A DNA stretch of 26,258 bases, from NCBI GenBank assembly GCA_003529325.1, contig DPVW01000136.1, forward strand, positions 5,166 to 31,423, in the 5' to 3' direction. The position numbers and the translations under genes were made by a program. This DNA comes from Candidatus Latescibacterota bacterium (GTDB lineage: Bacteria; Latescibacterota; UBA2968; UBA8231). Below the pieces are notes generated by a model, which made no database searches, was not told the DNA's origin, and worked only from the letters and a program-made list of their open reading frames with translations. Below, one piece after another: positions 1 to 8,389 of the stretch. The first letter of the stretch is position 1, and the number at the start of each line of letters is the position of its first letter.

Positions 1-309
1 CCGCCGATAACAGAACGGCTTGTCGATGAACATTGGCACTTTCGTTTCCAGAAAGGCTTTCGCCGCCGACAGGTGGAACTTGGCATGTCGGTGATCGACG
101 ACGATGGCGTCCACCTCACCCATCATCTCCTCCGGTTTGCGAACGATGGTGGGAATCTGCCCCTTCTCGGCGGCGGCCTTGGCGAAGGCCGCCGTCTCTC
201 CCCAGACGTGGGTGGCGCGTACGCCGCGGATCTTCTCGTCGATATTGAGCACCTTGGCGATGGCCGCCGTGTGGCTGTTCTCGGCCCCCACCATGCCGAT
301 TCTAAGCAT
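1..309 (-). CDS. Gfo/Idh/MocA-family oxidoreductase, N-terminal part (cut by left edge)
   Basis: The reverse strand gives an open frame of 103 codons from ATG 309 to the window edge; the 3' part lies outside. It starts MLRIGMVGAENSHTAAIAK, a Rossmann nucleotide-binding turn in which the usual GxGxxG is written G-x-x-G-A-E-N-S-H. Later come VDAIVVDHRHAKFHL and PMFIDKPF, the latter matching the family E/D-K-P motif that carries the conserved lysine. Family members use NAD(P) to oxidise or reduce sugars, inositols and related polyols in the cytoplasm; the C-terminal substrate domain is not visible, so the substrate is unknown. A strong ribosome site (AGGGGAG) lies about 10 bases before the ATG. 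The amidohydrolase gene ends only 23 bases upstream, so the two are probably co-transcribed. Confidence 0.85.
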   Translation of the reverse strand, partial: MLRIGMVGAENSHTAAIAKVLNIDEKIRGVRATHVWGETAAFAKAAAEKGQIPTIVRKPEEMMGEVDAIVVDHRHAKFHLSAAKAFLETKVPMFIDKPFCYRR

Positions 310-332
310 GTCGATCTATCTCCCCTTGTTAC

Positions 333-1157
333 CTATTGTCCAAAGGACCACAATGACAGGGCCGTTTTTCCGAGGACCCATTCCATATCCTCGGCGGCGA
401 TAAAACGGCTGAACTCGTCCTGCACCACCGACAGGGTCTGTCCGTATTCGGCCTTGTCCTGAGACACTGGCCAGTCCGTCCCCCACATGATTCGGCGACC
501 GCCGAATGCCTGGTATACGTCCTGCACCAGGCCGTGCGTGTCAGTCCATGGATAGCCCTGAGCGGAGATGGACCAGGTGTGGCTGATCTTTATCGTCACG
601 TGCGGATATCTGGCCAGATCGGTGAGTAACCTCCGGCCCTCGGTATCGTCGGGGCTGCAGTCCGCCATGTGATCGACCACAAGATTCAGTTCCGGGTGCC
701 GATCCAGCAGAGGCATGAGATCACGCAGGCGTGGCGGTCGGGTCAGCAACAGCAAGGGGACTCCGAGAGACTCAGCGCGGGCGAAGATGGGATCCATCAT
801 CGATGCATCCGTGAACCAGTCACCGGCCTCCCCCACCGCAGGGCTCAGGCGCACGCCATGGATCCCCTTTTCCGCCCATTCGCTGACGTGATCAGCAGCA
901 GCGGGGTCTTGCGGATTCACCCGACCCACACCCATGAATTTATCCGGATACCGCTGAATGGAATCGACGACGTAACTATTGTCCCAACGATAGGCTATGA
1001 CCTGCACAAGGACGGTTTTTTCCACCCCATGTGCCGCCATGAGTTCCAGCAGCATCTCGGCACTGCGGTCCTCTTCGGGTGGGTTCTTATTCTCCACGGG
1101 CCAGGGAAATCGTGGGTCATTCTTCCAAACGTGCGTATGAGGATCGATAATTTGCAT
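333..1157 (-). CDS. Amidohydrolase-2 family TIM-barrel hydrolase
   Basis: This is a 274-residue protein of the amidohydrolase-related family (PF04909 type), cytoplasmic, with no signal peptide. Visible landmarks are the N-terminal metal site DPHTHVW (H7, H9), a mid-protein LVVDHMAD (H163) and the C-terminal MWGTDWP (D228), all at the spacing expected for a metal-dependent TIM barrel. Family members hydrolyse lactones of sugar acids, decarboxylate aromatic acids or open cyclic esters. Next to a Gfo/Idh/MocA dehydrogenase, a sugar-lactonase role (as in L-fuconolactone or L-rhamnono-lactone hydrolases) is the best inference, but it is not proven. GAGGCG sits about 10 bases before ATG 1157. The gene lies 146 bases downstream of the 631-residue protein and may have its own promoter. 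Confidence 0.85.
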   Translation of the reverse strand: MQIIDPHTHVWKNDPRFPWPVENKNPPEEDRSAEMLLELMAAHGVEKTVLVQVIAYRWDNSYVVDSIQRYPDKFMGVGRVNPQDPAAADHVSEWAEKGIHGVRLSPAVGEAGDWFTDASMMDPIFARAESLGVPLLLLTRPPRLRDLMPLLDRHPELNLVVDHMADCSPDDTEGRRLLTDLARYPHVTIKISHTWSISAQGYPWTDTHGLVQDVYQAFGGRRIMWGTDWPVSQDKAEYGQTLSVVQDEFSRFIAAEDMEWVLGKTALSLWSFGQ

Positions 1158-1303
1158 GGCTCAAATCGCCTCGGATATCGCCGGATGAGGGATTCGGGGC
1201 CCCGACCCGGCAGGATGGGGATGAGGATGGGCAACGACTCTTTGTTTGTCGCATCGTACGATATAGGAAGCGTCAGAGCCCCTCTGCTGTCAACGCGACA
1301 GGA
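1158..1303 (-). promoter_or_regulatory. Intergenic gap with a possible promoter and small palindromes
   Basis: This 146-base gap separates two minus-strand genes. Read on the minus strand it contains a perfect TTGACA (1293-1288). Directly after it is a 13-base inverted repeat, CAGAG-GGG-CTCTG (1286-1274), then TATATC (1265-1260), then the 10-base palindrome ATCGTACGAT (1262-1253). The 22-base spacing from TTGACA to TATATC is too long for a standard sigma-70 promoter, so this is only a candidate promoter or operator for the amidohydrolase and oxidoreductase genes. A GGGGCCCC palindrome near 1198-1205 lacks a following T-run and is not a convincing terminator. Confidence 0.25.
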
Positions 1304-3199
1304 TTAGCGGGGCGGGCGGATATAACGAGCCGCGTAGGAGCGCACCTGACGGCCATTGAGCACGTGAAACCGACGAAGACGGTCGACGGTATCGATGGAG
1401 AACCGACGCAACGGCAAATAGACGAGTTGACGACCGAGACCCCGCGCCAACCGACGCCATCGGGGGGGCAAGCCCTTCGGGGCGACGACGACGACGCGGC
1501 GCTGTTGCGAGTGGAAGCAGGCCGCCGCCAGCAGTCGGTCTTCCAGGGACTCGTACCCCGAAAGTCGTGGATCCGTCCAGACGTCGGGGATGGGCCGTGG
1601 TGGAAAAATGAACATGCAGCCGCCATAGACCGATTGGCCGATCCCAGGCCCGATGATGTTCTGCTCATGTGGCGTGGCATAGAAGCACAGGGTCGACTCC
1701 TCCTCGTGTTCTGCATACCACGTGCTGCGCCAACCATACGCCGCCGGGTCAGCGGGCACGTCAAAGAGCATGACCACCACCTCGATGTTGCCGCGGCTGG
1801 GTGGCATCTCCTTGACATAGAAGTCCCCTGTGTGCCAGTTGCGGAGGGTCTCGCGAAGATCGAGGCCATCCTTCAGGGACGTGGAGAACTTTTCGACCTT
1901 TGGCAGGTCGACACCCAACAATGCACGGGCCTGGTCACGCACATGCTGCTGGAAATTCTCGATCCGTGTGTCCTCTGGCGGATAGGAGCACTGACCAAAA
2001 GGATCCCACTCCATCCGCCACTGCTCGCGTAATGTTGTCGGAGGCTGAGGCCGCAGATGCAGATTGCGCCAGGTCCGTGGTGTTCCTTCCAGCCGATTCC
2101 TGGCATCGCGTAGATTGCCGTCGTCATCAGCGAGGTGGCGGAAGTCGAGATGCTCCCCCGTCCCCTGCTGCGGGCCAATTCGTTGTGGCGGATACTGGCG
2201 CGCCGTCTCGATGAGAGACAGGGCGTAGTCGTCACCGATGACTTGTTGTGCAGCCAGTGCCAGGTCGTAGAGCTGCGGTGTCATGCGGCCGTCGAGCAAG
2301 GTGAGATTGCGCGCGTATTGGAGAAGAATTCGCAAGCGTTGCGGTGTCAACATCGACGCTTCCTGTGCCGCCTGCCCCTCGGGACCATCCGCCTGCAGGG
2401 CTCGGTCCCGGGCTTCGATCAGGAGGGTTTTGACCCCGTCGATCGTCTCCTGCCCACCACTGCGACCGGCGATTTCTTCAGCCCGTCGATGTTCATACAG
2501 GAAGGTGAGATACGGCAATTCGCCGAGCAGGAAATAGAGACTGTCCTCGGCCAACTGTGTGAGGGAGGGCATCTGCGGCCGGCCAAAGGCTTGCGGATAC
2601 GGCGCGCGCCGCCGATACGCCTCACGGACCCATGGCCAGTCCGCCAATGAGCAGACGAAGAGCACGCGCTCACAGTCCAACTCGAGCAGATGCAGCTGTT
2701 GTGCCATATAACGGATCCGCTCGTCGCGCTGGCTGCCCGGCTCCGGAGTCGGCAGCACCGGCAGGCAGGCGGCGGCAAAGGCCTCGAGTCCTGTCTCCGG
2801 CAGCGGCCAGGCGTCGGGTAGGGACAGATCCTGAGGTGGCTCCCACGCGGACACCTCCAGATCGACCCAGGCCCTGGGTACATCGGTGGTCTGCGCCACC
2901 CGGATGGCTTCGATCAGCGGCTGGCAGGGATCGATCGGGACGTAACTGCATTTGCCACCGCCGTCGACGGAATCGGTCTCCTCCTGGATGACGACCGACA
3001 CCCGTGGCAGGCGCTCGACCCCCTCCTCGACACCGGCAGCAAAGGAGGGTGGTAGCGCGACGGCGAGACAGTCCAAGCCCTGAGAAGCCTCGTCGCGCAC
3101 ACGGCGACGCACCTCCCGAGTAAAAAATGCGGAGCCGTGAACGACGGGCAGAACGGTGACCCGTGCACTCAGATCGAAGACCGGATTGGGCGCCGTCAC
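1304..3199 (-). CDS. Large uncharacterised protein coupled to a MoxR-type AAA+ ATPase
   Basis: This 631-residue protein is not recognised with certainty. Residues about 14-70 look like an alpha/beta start ([18 protein letters not shown], then [11 protein letters not shown]), and around 84-102 there is YVPIDP followed by a helix. That layout recalls the TraB/GumN/ChaN-like fold and the DUF5682-type partners of MoxR ATPases, but only weakly. The middle (about 210-340) is helical. The C-terminal third has conserved-looking blocks, [14 protein letters not shown] (508-521) and [15 protein letters not shown] (532-546), and a basic tail rich in Arg. There is no signal peptide or membrane segment, so it is cytoplasmic. 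The start is GTG 3199, which overlaps the ATPase stop as GTGA, so translation is coupled. No VWA (MIDAS) motif was seen, although MoxR ATPases usually pair with one. The function is unknown, probably a client or effector of the ATPase. Confidence 0.8.
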   Translation of the reverse strand: MTAPNPVFDLSARVTVLPVVHGSAFFTREVRRRVRDEASQGLDCLAVALPPSFAAGVEEGVERLPRVSVVIQEETDSVDGGGKCSYVPIDPCQPLIEAIRVAQTTDVPRAWVDLEVSAWEPPQDLSLPDAWPLPETGLEAFAAACLPVLPTPEPGSQRDERIRYMAQQLHLLELDCERVLFVCSLADWPWVREAYRRRAPYPQAFGRPQMPSLTQLAEDSLYFLLGELPYLTFLYEHRRAEEIAGRSGGQETIDGVKTLLIEARDRALQADGPEGQAAQEASMLTPQRLRILLQYARNLTLLDGRMTPQLYDLALAAQQVIGDDYALSLIETARQYPPQRIGPQQGTGEHLDFRHLADDDGNLRDARNRLEGTPRTWRNLHLRPQPPTTLREQWRMEWDPFGQCSYPPEDTRIENFQQHVRDQARALLGVDLPKVEKFSTSLKDGLDLRETLRNWHTGDFYVKEMPPSRGNIEVVVMLFDVPADPAAYGWRSTWYAEHEEESTLCFYATPHEQNIIGPGIGQSVYGGCMFIFPPRPIPDVWTDPRLSGYESLEDRLLAAACFHSQQRRVVVVAPKGLPPRWRRLARGLGRQLVYLPLRRFSIDTVDRLRRFHVLNGRQVRSYAARYIRPPR

Positions 3200-4221
3200 G
3201 TCTCGTCGTCACCCGGAGGGGATGGGTGTTGGGGATTGTCACTCCCAGGAGACTGCTCACCCCCCTGACCCTGATCGCCGAAGAAGAGGTCGTCCAAGCT
3301 CAGGCCAGCAGCACCGGCGGCAGAAGCGGACAGCGCCCGCTGGCGCTCAGCAGCGACACGATCGAGATCCAGCGCCTCGTCACCCAGGACTTTTTGCAGC
3401 GCTTCGTGCCAGGCGGCATCCGCGGACAGAGGGTGAGGCTCATTTTCGGCGTCGCTATCAGCTTGGGCGAGACGCTTGAGGGCGTAACGGATGATATGAA
3501 TACCATCTCGCGGCGAATGCTCCAAATCGAGCCCGTGCGCTCGTTGCAGAAAATCGACGGTGAGTTGCAACAGCTGCTCGCGCGCGAAGGGCAGATGGTA
3601 GCGCAGGATCTCCATCTCGTCGGCCCGATCCGGAAAGCCGAGTTCTATCGTCGGCTGCAGGCGCGACAGGATGTATTCGGGCACTTCGTATGTCGATTCG
3701 TCATCGTTCATGGTGACGACGCAACGGAAATCCGCATGGGCGTGGATGGTGACACCGGCGATGACGGATTCGGCGTATCGTCGATGGTCGAGCAACGGCG
3801 CCAGCGAGGCCCAACTCTTCTCACTCATGCGATTGCCTTCATCGAGGACGCAGACCCCCCCACGCACCATGGCCGTCACCAATGCCGAGGCATGGTAGGA
3901 GATCTTTCCCGATTCGGCTAATACGGGAGTTACCAGCAGATCTTCGGGGCGGGTGTCACTCGTGCACTGATAGATGTAAAGATCCTGATCACGCCGAAGG
4001 GCGGCAACCGATGCCAGCGTCGTCTTGCCGATGCCGGGCGGACCGATGAGCCTCGGAGCCAATGGCAGGTCGTCGGCGGCGACGACGAGCCAGCAGGCCA
4101 GCAGACTCCGCAGGGGCTCGGCCTGGCCCACCCACTGGTGGTCGGCAGTCACCGGGCGACCCAGATGCAGGGTGACATCGTCGATTAGAACGCTGGAAGA
4201 TTTGTACTCTGTACCACTCAT
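3196..4221 (-). CDS. MoxR-type AAA+ ATPase (AAA_5 group)
   Basis: This is a 341-residue AAA+ ATPase. Visible motifs are Walker A GPPGIGKT (60-67), Walker B VCVLDE (123-128), sensor 1 VVTMNDDE (N172) and an arginine finger in YILSRLQP (R187), with a helical lid after residue 200. The N-terminal VGQAEPL matches the family's sensor region before Walker A. MoxR proteins act as cytoplasmic chaperone-like hexamers that remodel or activate a partner protein, commonly a VWA protein. The last 35 residues are an unusual tail: LSLDDLFFG followed by a Gly/Ser/Pro/Asp-rich stretch. An upstream in-frame ATG at 4296 exists, but ATG 4221 is chosen because AAAGGAA (4236-4230) precedes it at good spacing and the extra 25 residues are basic and unlike the family. 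It overlaps the next gene by GTGA. Confidence 0.92.
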   Translation of the reverse strand: MSGTEYKSSSVLIDDVTLHLGRPVTADHQWVGQAEPLRSLLACWLVVAADDLPLAPRLIGPPGIGKTTLASVAALRRDQDLYIYQCTSDTRPEDLLVTPVLAESGKISYHASALVTAMVRGGVCVLDEGNRMSEKSWASLAPLLDHRRYAESVIAGVTIHAHADFRCVVTMNDDESTYEVPEYILSRLQPTIELGFPDRADEMEILRYHLPFAREQLLQLTVDFLQRAHGLDLEHSPRDGIHIIRYALKRLAQADSDAENEPHPLSADAAWHEALQKVLGDEALDLDRVAAERQRALSASAAGAAGLSLDDLFFGDQGQGGEQSPGSDNPQHPSPPGDDET

Positions 4222-4389
4222 GCGGTCAGTTCCTTTTGCTGTCGGTTGCCGCCGTCTTGGGCCGGCGATATCTTCCCTGCCGCGTGCAAAGAACAAGATG
4301 GGCCGGCTGCGTGCTCACCAACGGGATGTGGCCGGCTTTCTTCGCGTACGGACGGTCATACAAGGCGATGCAGGAGGTGTTTGCAGATA
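4222..4389. promoter_or_regulatory. Divergent intergenic region between the ATPase and plus-strand operons
   Basis: These 168 bases separate two divergently transcribed operons and should hold promoters for both. The two ribosome sites are clear: TTCCTTT on the plus strand (4230-4236, AAAGGAA for the ATPase) and AGGAGGTG (4372-4379) for the plus-strand gene starting at 4390. I could not find a convincing -35/-10 pair on either strand; GATATC near 4268 and TACAAG near 4359 are only loose -10 matches. No operator-like repeat stands out. Confidence 0.4.
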
Positions 4390-5796
4390 ATGGGCCACCA
4401 GAGTCGATTCGACGTCATAACTCGCGGCGGCGTCACGGCGGGGCAGGAGTGGATCTGCGATGGGGACGAGCCTATCGCTCAACTCGAACACGTCGTGGTC
4501 GAGCAACCAGAGCAAAATCTACGTTACTTCGACCGCAACCTCAAACCGGTGGTGCTACGCAATCTCAAGCTTGTCCCCGGAGGGCGTCCCCTTGTTGCGG
4601 GGGTGCAGATGTTCTGGAATCTTGATGGCCACATCGTCACCTCCGACCTGCTCGACATCATCGTCGAAGGGCGTGGCACCGAACGTCTCACCATCACGGT
4701 CATTACCGGTGACCCAGGCGGCGTCGCGCTGTCACGCCGTGTCCTGACGTTGAGATGGGATGAGGGTGACGCATCGTACGTATATGACTTCACTTGTCAT
4801 CTGGAATTGTGTGCACCGGAGACCTTTGACCGCCCGGGAAGCGAAAACATCCACTTCGAGATCAGTGACCCCTGGTATTGCGATGTGCCGGCGCCAACGG
4901 TTGCCTTCGACGGAGGCTGGTCCGCCCACGGCTTTACACGGCTACTGGCCGAACCCGCTGACGGCAGCGTCTGGCAGATGCCACTCAACCACCTGGCCAC
5001 CTCAATTCCTGCCCCAAAATCCTTCCGTCATGAGGGCATGCTTGTGCTGGCTGATTCTCCCGGAAACAACCCTGCCTTTGAATTCGTCGGCGAGACAGCC
5101 ACGCGTACCGGCATTGGCGTGTGCAACTGGGGATACGATGTCCACTTCAGTGCCAGCTACGAGCGCCAAGAGTTGTACGCCCCCATCTGTGAGACCTTCC
5201 GCGTCCGTCGCTGTCCCGATGATCGCGTCGCAGAGCTTCTGCTGCAGGCCCAGCCTGTACCGACGGTAGAATATGCCGGCCACCGTGAACTGCCTCGTTA
5301 TGAGCGCCAGTCCAGTTTCGACAAGCCCCTACGACTGGACGAACCTGCGGGGGCTCTGGACCCATGGCCCTGGGTGCCCGCTGGCGAGGGTGCCCGCTGG
5401 TGCCGTGATCTGGGTCGTAGTGACGACAACTCGCTGCAGATTCAACGCCAGACCACAGGCGTAACCGAATGGCGTATGGATCGCGAGGGGGAGGGTGCGT
5501 GGACCCAGCGCTGGCGCACGACCACCGGTTTCAACGTCCACGTGTGGGTCCGCACCGACAGCGTCAGCGGTCGGGGCGCCAGTCTCGCCCTACGCTGGAT
5601 TCTCTACAACCAGCCAGAACGCCACCCCTTGCTCTGCGCGGCCAGCCTGCAGGGCACGACGGACTGGACCCGCTTGACGGCCCAAATTCTCGGACCAGCA
5701 CCGGCAGACGTCAGTGCCGTGGAAATCGTGCTGCGCCTGGATGGCATCGGCACGGTCTGGTTCGACGACATCGATGTGGAGGTCCTAGCTAGCTAG
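4390..5796 (+). CDS. Uncharacterised all-beta protein with C-terminal CBM4/9-like module
   Basis: This is a 468-residue protein with no family match I can name. The frame is open from 4246, but ATG 4390 is chosen because AGGAGGTG ends 10 bases before it and the upstream stretch is Cys/Arg-rich and unlike a protein N-terminus. The first ~320 residues are rich in beta-strand patterns (for example LTITVITGDPGG and VYDFTCHLEL). The last ~145 residues look like a carbohydrate-binding jelly roll of the CBM4/9 type: WTQRWRTTTGFNVHVWVRTD, then TDWTRLTAQI and the signature end GTVWFDDIDVEV. No signal peptide is visible, which is odd for a carbohydrate-binding module, so it may be cytoplasmic. It is followed 21 bases later by a D-aminoacylase-like gene, so a role in recognising or processing a glycosidic or N-acylated compound is possible inference only. 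Confidence 0.75.
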   Translation: MGHQSRFDVITRGGVTAGQEWICDGDEPIAQLEHVVVEQPEQNLRYFDRNLKPVVLRNLKLVPGGRPLVAGVQMFWNLDGHIVTSDLLDIIVEGRGTERLTITVITGDPGGVALSRRVLTLRWDEGDASYVYDFTCHLELCAPETFDRPGSENIHFEISDPWYCDVPAPTVAFDGGWSAHGFTRLLAEPADGSVWQMPLNHLATSIPAPKSFRHEGMLVLADSPGNNPAFEFVGETATRTGIGVCNWGYDVHFSASYERQELYAPICETFRVRRCPDDRVAELLLQAQPVPTVEYAGHRELPRYERQSSFDKPLRLDEPAGALDPWPWVPAGEGARWCRDLGRSDDNSLQIQRQTTGVTEWRMDREGEGAWTQRWRTTTGFNVHVWVRTDSVSGRGASLALRWILYNQPERHPLLCAASLQGTTDWTRLTAQILGPAPADVSAVEIVLRLDGIGTVWFDDIDVEVLAS

Positions 5797-5817
5797 GAAA
5801 CCAACAATGGTCAGAGC

Positions 5818-7386
5818 ATGTTCGACCTCGTAATCAGCGGCGGTACCGTCATCGATGGAACTGCCACGCCGCGAAAACGCGCCGACGTGGGCGTGAGTCA
5901 GGACCGCATTGCCGCCATCGCCGACGATCTGTCAGGTGCCGAGACGGGACGTCGCATCGATGCCTCGGGCAAGATCGTCACCCCCGGCTTCGTTGACGTG
6001 CACAATCACTCCGACGCCTGGCTGCGCAAGATCCCCCACCTGATACCGAAGACGGCGCAAGGTTTCACCACGGAAGTGATCATGGCGGATGGCATCTCCT
6101 ACGCCCCCCTCAACGATGAGACGGCGCCGGAGTGGATCTACTACATGCGTTCCCTCAACGCCCTGCTCTTCGAGGAGTACGACGGCTGGCACTCGATCGC
6201 CGACTACATGGCCGGTCTCGATCGGCGTATGGCGCAAAATGCGATCACCCACCTGCCGTATGCGAATGTGAAGGCCATGGCAGCCGGATGGGGACGAGAT
6301 GTCCCGGATGATTATCAGATATCATTGATGCGTGCCGATGTCGAACGAGGTATGGCCGAGGGTGCCGTCGGTGTCTCCTTCGGCATCGACTACATCGCTC
6401 AGTGTTTTTCGACGACGGACGAAATGGTCGAAGCCTGCGCGCCGATGGCGCCGCATGGTCTGTACGTCACCCACGTGCGCTACAAGAAGGGCACTCTGGA
6501 GGGCGTTCAGGAGGCGGTAGAGATCGGCCGCCGCGCCAATGTGCCCGTGCACATCTCCCACCTGAAGGGCAACACACCCCAGCAGATCGACGAACTGCTC
6601 TCCTATATCGACAAGACGGCGTGTAACGAGGTGAGTTTCTCCTTCGACGTGTATCCGTATCTGCCCGGTTCGACGATGCTCAACTTCCTGCTGCCCTACG
6701 ACGTCTGGGAGGATGGCCCCTTGGCTGTTCTGCCCAAACTCCGCCACCGTCGCGTGCGGCGCGAATTCGCCCGCGGCTTGGTCGCCTCGAAAACGGACCT
6801 CGAGAATGTGCACATCGCCTGGCTTCCCAGTCGCGACAACGCGCACCACATCGGCAAACTGTTGTCCGAATACGTCGCCGAGGTCGGCAAGGCGCCTGAG
6901 GATGCACTCTGCGATCTGCTCATCGAAGAGAATCTCGCCGTCCTGCTCGTGTTCCATCATGGCGATGACGCCCTCATCAACGACTTCCTCGCTCATGACA
7001 ATTACCTGATGGGGACGGATGGCATCTACTTTCCCGACGGCCGGGTACATCCTCGCATGTACGGTTCGGCGCCACGCGTTCTCGGTCCATGCGTTCGGAA
7101 CAGCAAACTCTTCAGCCTCGAAGAGGCTGTCGCCAAACTCAGCGATCGGCCGGCGCGGCGCTTCGGCTGTGCGCGACGTGGCCAGGTGCGTGAAGATTGG
7201 TTTGCCGATCTCGTCGTGTTTGACGAGTCCACTGTTGCCGACACGGCGACCTACGCAGACCCCCATCAGTTGCCCATCGGCATCGAACATGTCATCGTCA
7301 ACGGCACGTCCATCATCACCGATGGCGTCGCCGTCGAGCCTCTCACCGAGCCACTGCCCGGGCGGGCGTTGACCTTTCAGCCATGA
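5818..7386 (+). CDS. N-acyl-D-amino-acid deacylase (D-aminoacylase) family amidohydrolase
   Basis: This is a 522-residue cytoplasmic amidohydrolase. Landmarks are the N-terminal beta-sandwich start LVISGGTVIDG, then GKIVTPGFVDVHNHSD with metal histidines H62 and H64, THVRY and VHISHLKG in the barrel, a GTDG motif near residue 398, HPRMYGSAPRVLG, and the ADLVVFDES end of the sandwich domain. These are the order and length expected for D-aminoacylases, which remove N-acyl groups from D-amino acids. The position equivalent to the zinc-ligand Cys in D-aminoacylase (usual GNCG) is here MADG, with Asp91, so the metal site or substrate may differ. ATG 5818 has only a weak ribosome site and probably depends on translation of the gene before it. 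The stop overlaps the next start as ATGA, indicating coupling to the dehydrogenase. Confidence 0.88.
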   Translation: MFDLVISGGTVIDGTATPRKRADVGVSQDRIAAIADDLSGAETGRRIDASGKIVTPGFVDVHNHSDAWLRKIPHLIPKTAQGFTTEVIMADGISYAPLNDETAPEWIYYMRSLNALLFEEYDGWHSIADYMAGLDRRMAQNAITHLPYANVKAMAAGWGRDVPDDYQISLMRADVERGMAEGAVGVSFGIDYIAQCFSTTDEMVEACAPMAPHGLYVTHVRYKKGTLEGVQEAVEIGRRANVPVHISHLKGNTPQQIDELLSYIDKTACNEVSFSFDVYPYLPGSTMLNFLLPYDVWEDGPLAVLPKLRHRRVRREFARGLVASKTDLENVHIAWLPSRDNAHHIGKLLSEYVAEVGKAPEDALCDLLIEENLAVLLVFHHGDDALINDFLAHDNYLMGTDGIYFPDGRVHPRMYGSAPRVLGPCVRNSKLFSLEEAVAKLSDRPARRFGCARRGQVREDWFADLVVFDESTVADTATYADPHQLPIGIEHVIVNGTSIITDGVAVEPLTEPLPGRALTFQP

Positions 7387-8378
7387 ATCTGCCACCCGAA
7401 GAATTCGTTCGCATCGAAGCAGAGGCCCTGCGCTCTTTTGTCCTGGCATGTCTGCAGGCATCGGGGCTGATGCAGGCGCATGCAGAACAGTTGGCCGATC
7501 TCCTCGTCAACTCCGACCTGCGGGGTGTGCGTTCCCACGGCACCCGTATGCTGGGTGGTTATACCCAGTCAATCAGCCAAGGCCACGTGAATCCCGAACC
7601 TGACATCAAGGTCCTGGCCGAAACCGACACCTCCGTCCACATCGATGGCGATGGCAGCCTGGGATATGCGCCAACCATGCTGGCCACCGAGATGTGCATC
7701 GAAAAGGCCAAGGCGAAGGGCACCGCCGTGGGGGCAATTCAGGGCATCGGCCACTACGGCTCCGCCGGTCACTACGTGCGCCGGGCGATGGAAGAAGGAC
7801 TCATCGGCTTTTCCGTGCAGAGCGCGAGTCCCCAATACTACGCCAGCAATGAGGGCAACCGGGCCGCTGCGTATGGCAACCCACCATTGTGCTTCGGCCT
7901 GCCGAGCGAAACCGAACCTCCCGTCGTCCTCGACGTGGCGACCTGTATCCTCACCGACCAGCAACGGGGTGAGCAGATCGAGGCGCTGGAGGAGATCATC
8001 CCAGCGGCCTTCTTCAAATCCATGGGGTACACCGCGGTGGGTACCGCTCTGGGAGGGGCATTTGTCGGTCAGGCATCGACTCGCGCCCATACGGTCGCCG
8101 AGCTCTATCCAGGGGCCAGACTGGGTGGCATGGTCTGGCTGCTGGACGCCGGCCTCTTCGTACCGGCGGCAATGTTCCGGGGGGCGGTTGACGACATGGT
8201 GCGCCTGGCGCGAGAGCAACTTATCCCGCTTCGCGGATATTCCGAGGCGACACTGCCTGGCGCCATCGAACATCGTCTCGAAGAGGCGTATCGTGACCAG
8301 GGCATCAAGATGGCTCGACAAGATCAGGAGCGCCTCACCGAGGTCGGTCAGGGCCTCGGTGTCACCGCCCACTGGTAG
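7383..8378 (+). CDS. Ldh2-family malate/L-lactate/ureidoglycolate-type dehydrogenase
   Basis: This is a 331-residue NAD(P)-dependent oxidoreductase of the malate/L-lactate dehydrogenase (Ldh2) family, which interconverts 2-hydroxy acids and 2-keto acids or reduces cyclic imines. The proton-donor motif RSHGTRML (H52) is present, as are GHYGSAGHYV (about 124-131), the nucleotide segment NPPLCFGLP and the LDVAT motif with D184. It is shorter than typical members (about 340-360). The stretch between LDVAT and the next helix lacks the usual W-x-x-D-x-x-G-x-P-T-x-D-P and P-x-G-G-x-K-G elements and has instead a short acidic linker, so cofactor or substrate binding may be altered. It is coupled to the deacylase by ATGA. 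The pair could release an amino or hydroxy acid and then oxidise or reduce it, which is inference. It ends 11 bases before the convergent gene. Confidence 0.85.
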   Translation: MNLPPEEFVRIEAEALRSFVLACLQASGLMQAHAEQLADLLVNSDLRGVRSHGTRMLGGYTQSISQGHVNPEPDIKVLAETDTSVHIDGDGSLGYAPTMLATEMCIEKAKAKGTAVGAIQGIGHYGSAGHYVRRAMEEGLIGFSVQSASPQYYASNEGNRAAAYGNPPLCFGLPSETEPPVVLDVATCILTDQQRGEQIEALEEIIPAAFFKSMGYTAVGTALGGAFVGQASTRAHTVAELYPGARLGGMVWLLDAGLFVPAAMFRGAVDDMVRLAREQLIPLRGYSEATLPGAIEHRLEEAYRDQGIKMARQDQERLTEVGQGLGVTAHW

Positions 8379-8389
8379 CTGGCCAATCC

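Noticed and set aside
3163..3921. Plus-strand frame of 252 codons opposite the AAA+ ATPase
   Set aside because: It is antisense to Walker A, Walker B and sensor motifs of a clear ATPase and has no recognisable domain.
4246..4389. Extended N-terminus for the CBM-like protein and similar upstream extensions at 4296, 12848, 14871 and 20090
   Set aside because: The extra residues are Arg/Cys-rich, overlap neighbouring genes or lack ribosome sites, while the internal starts have good sites or family-like beginnings.
6322..8372. Minus-strand open frames of 379 and 267 codons opposite the deacylase and Ldh2 genes
   Set aside because: The plus-strand genes carry full family motifs and are coupled by ATGA; the antisense frames show no domain and low-quality composition.
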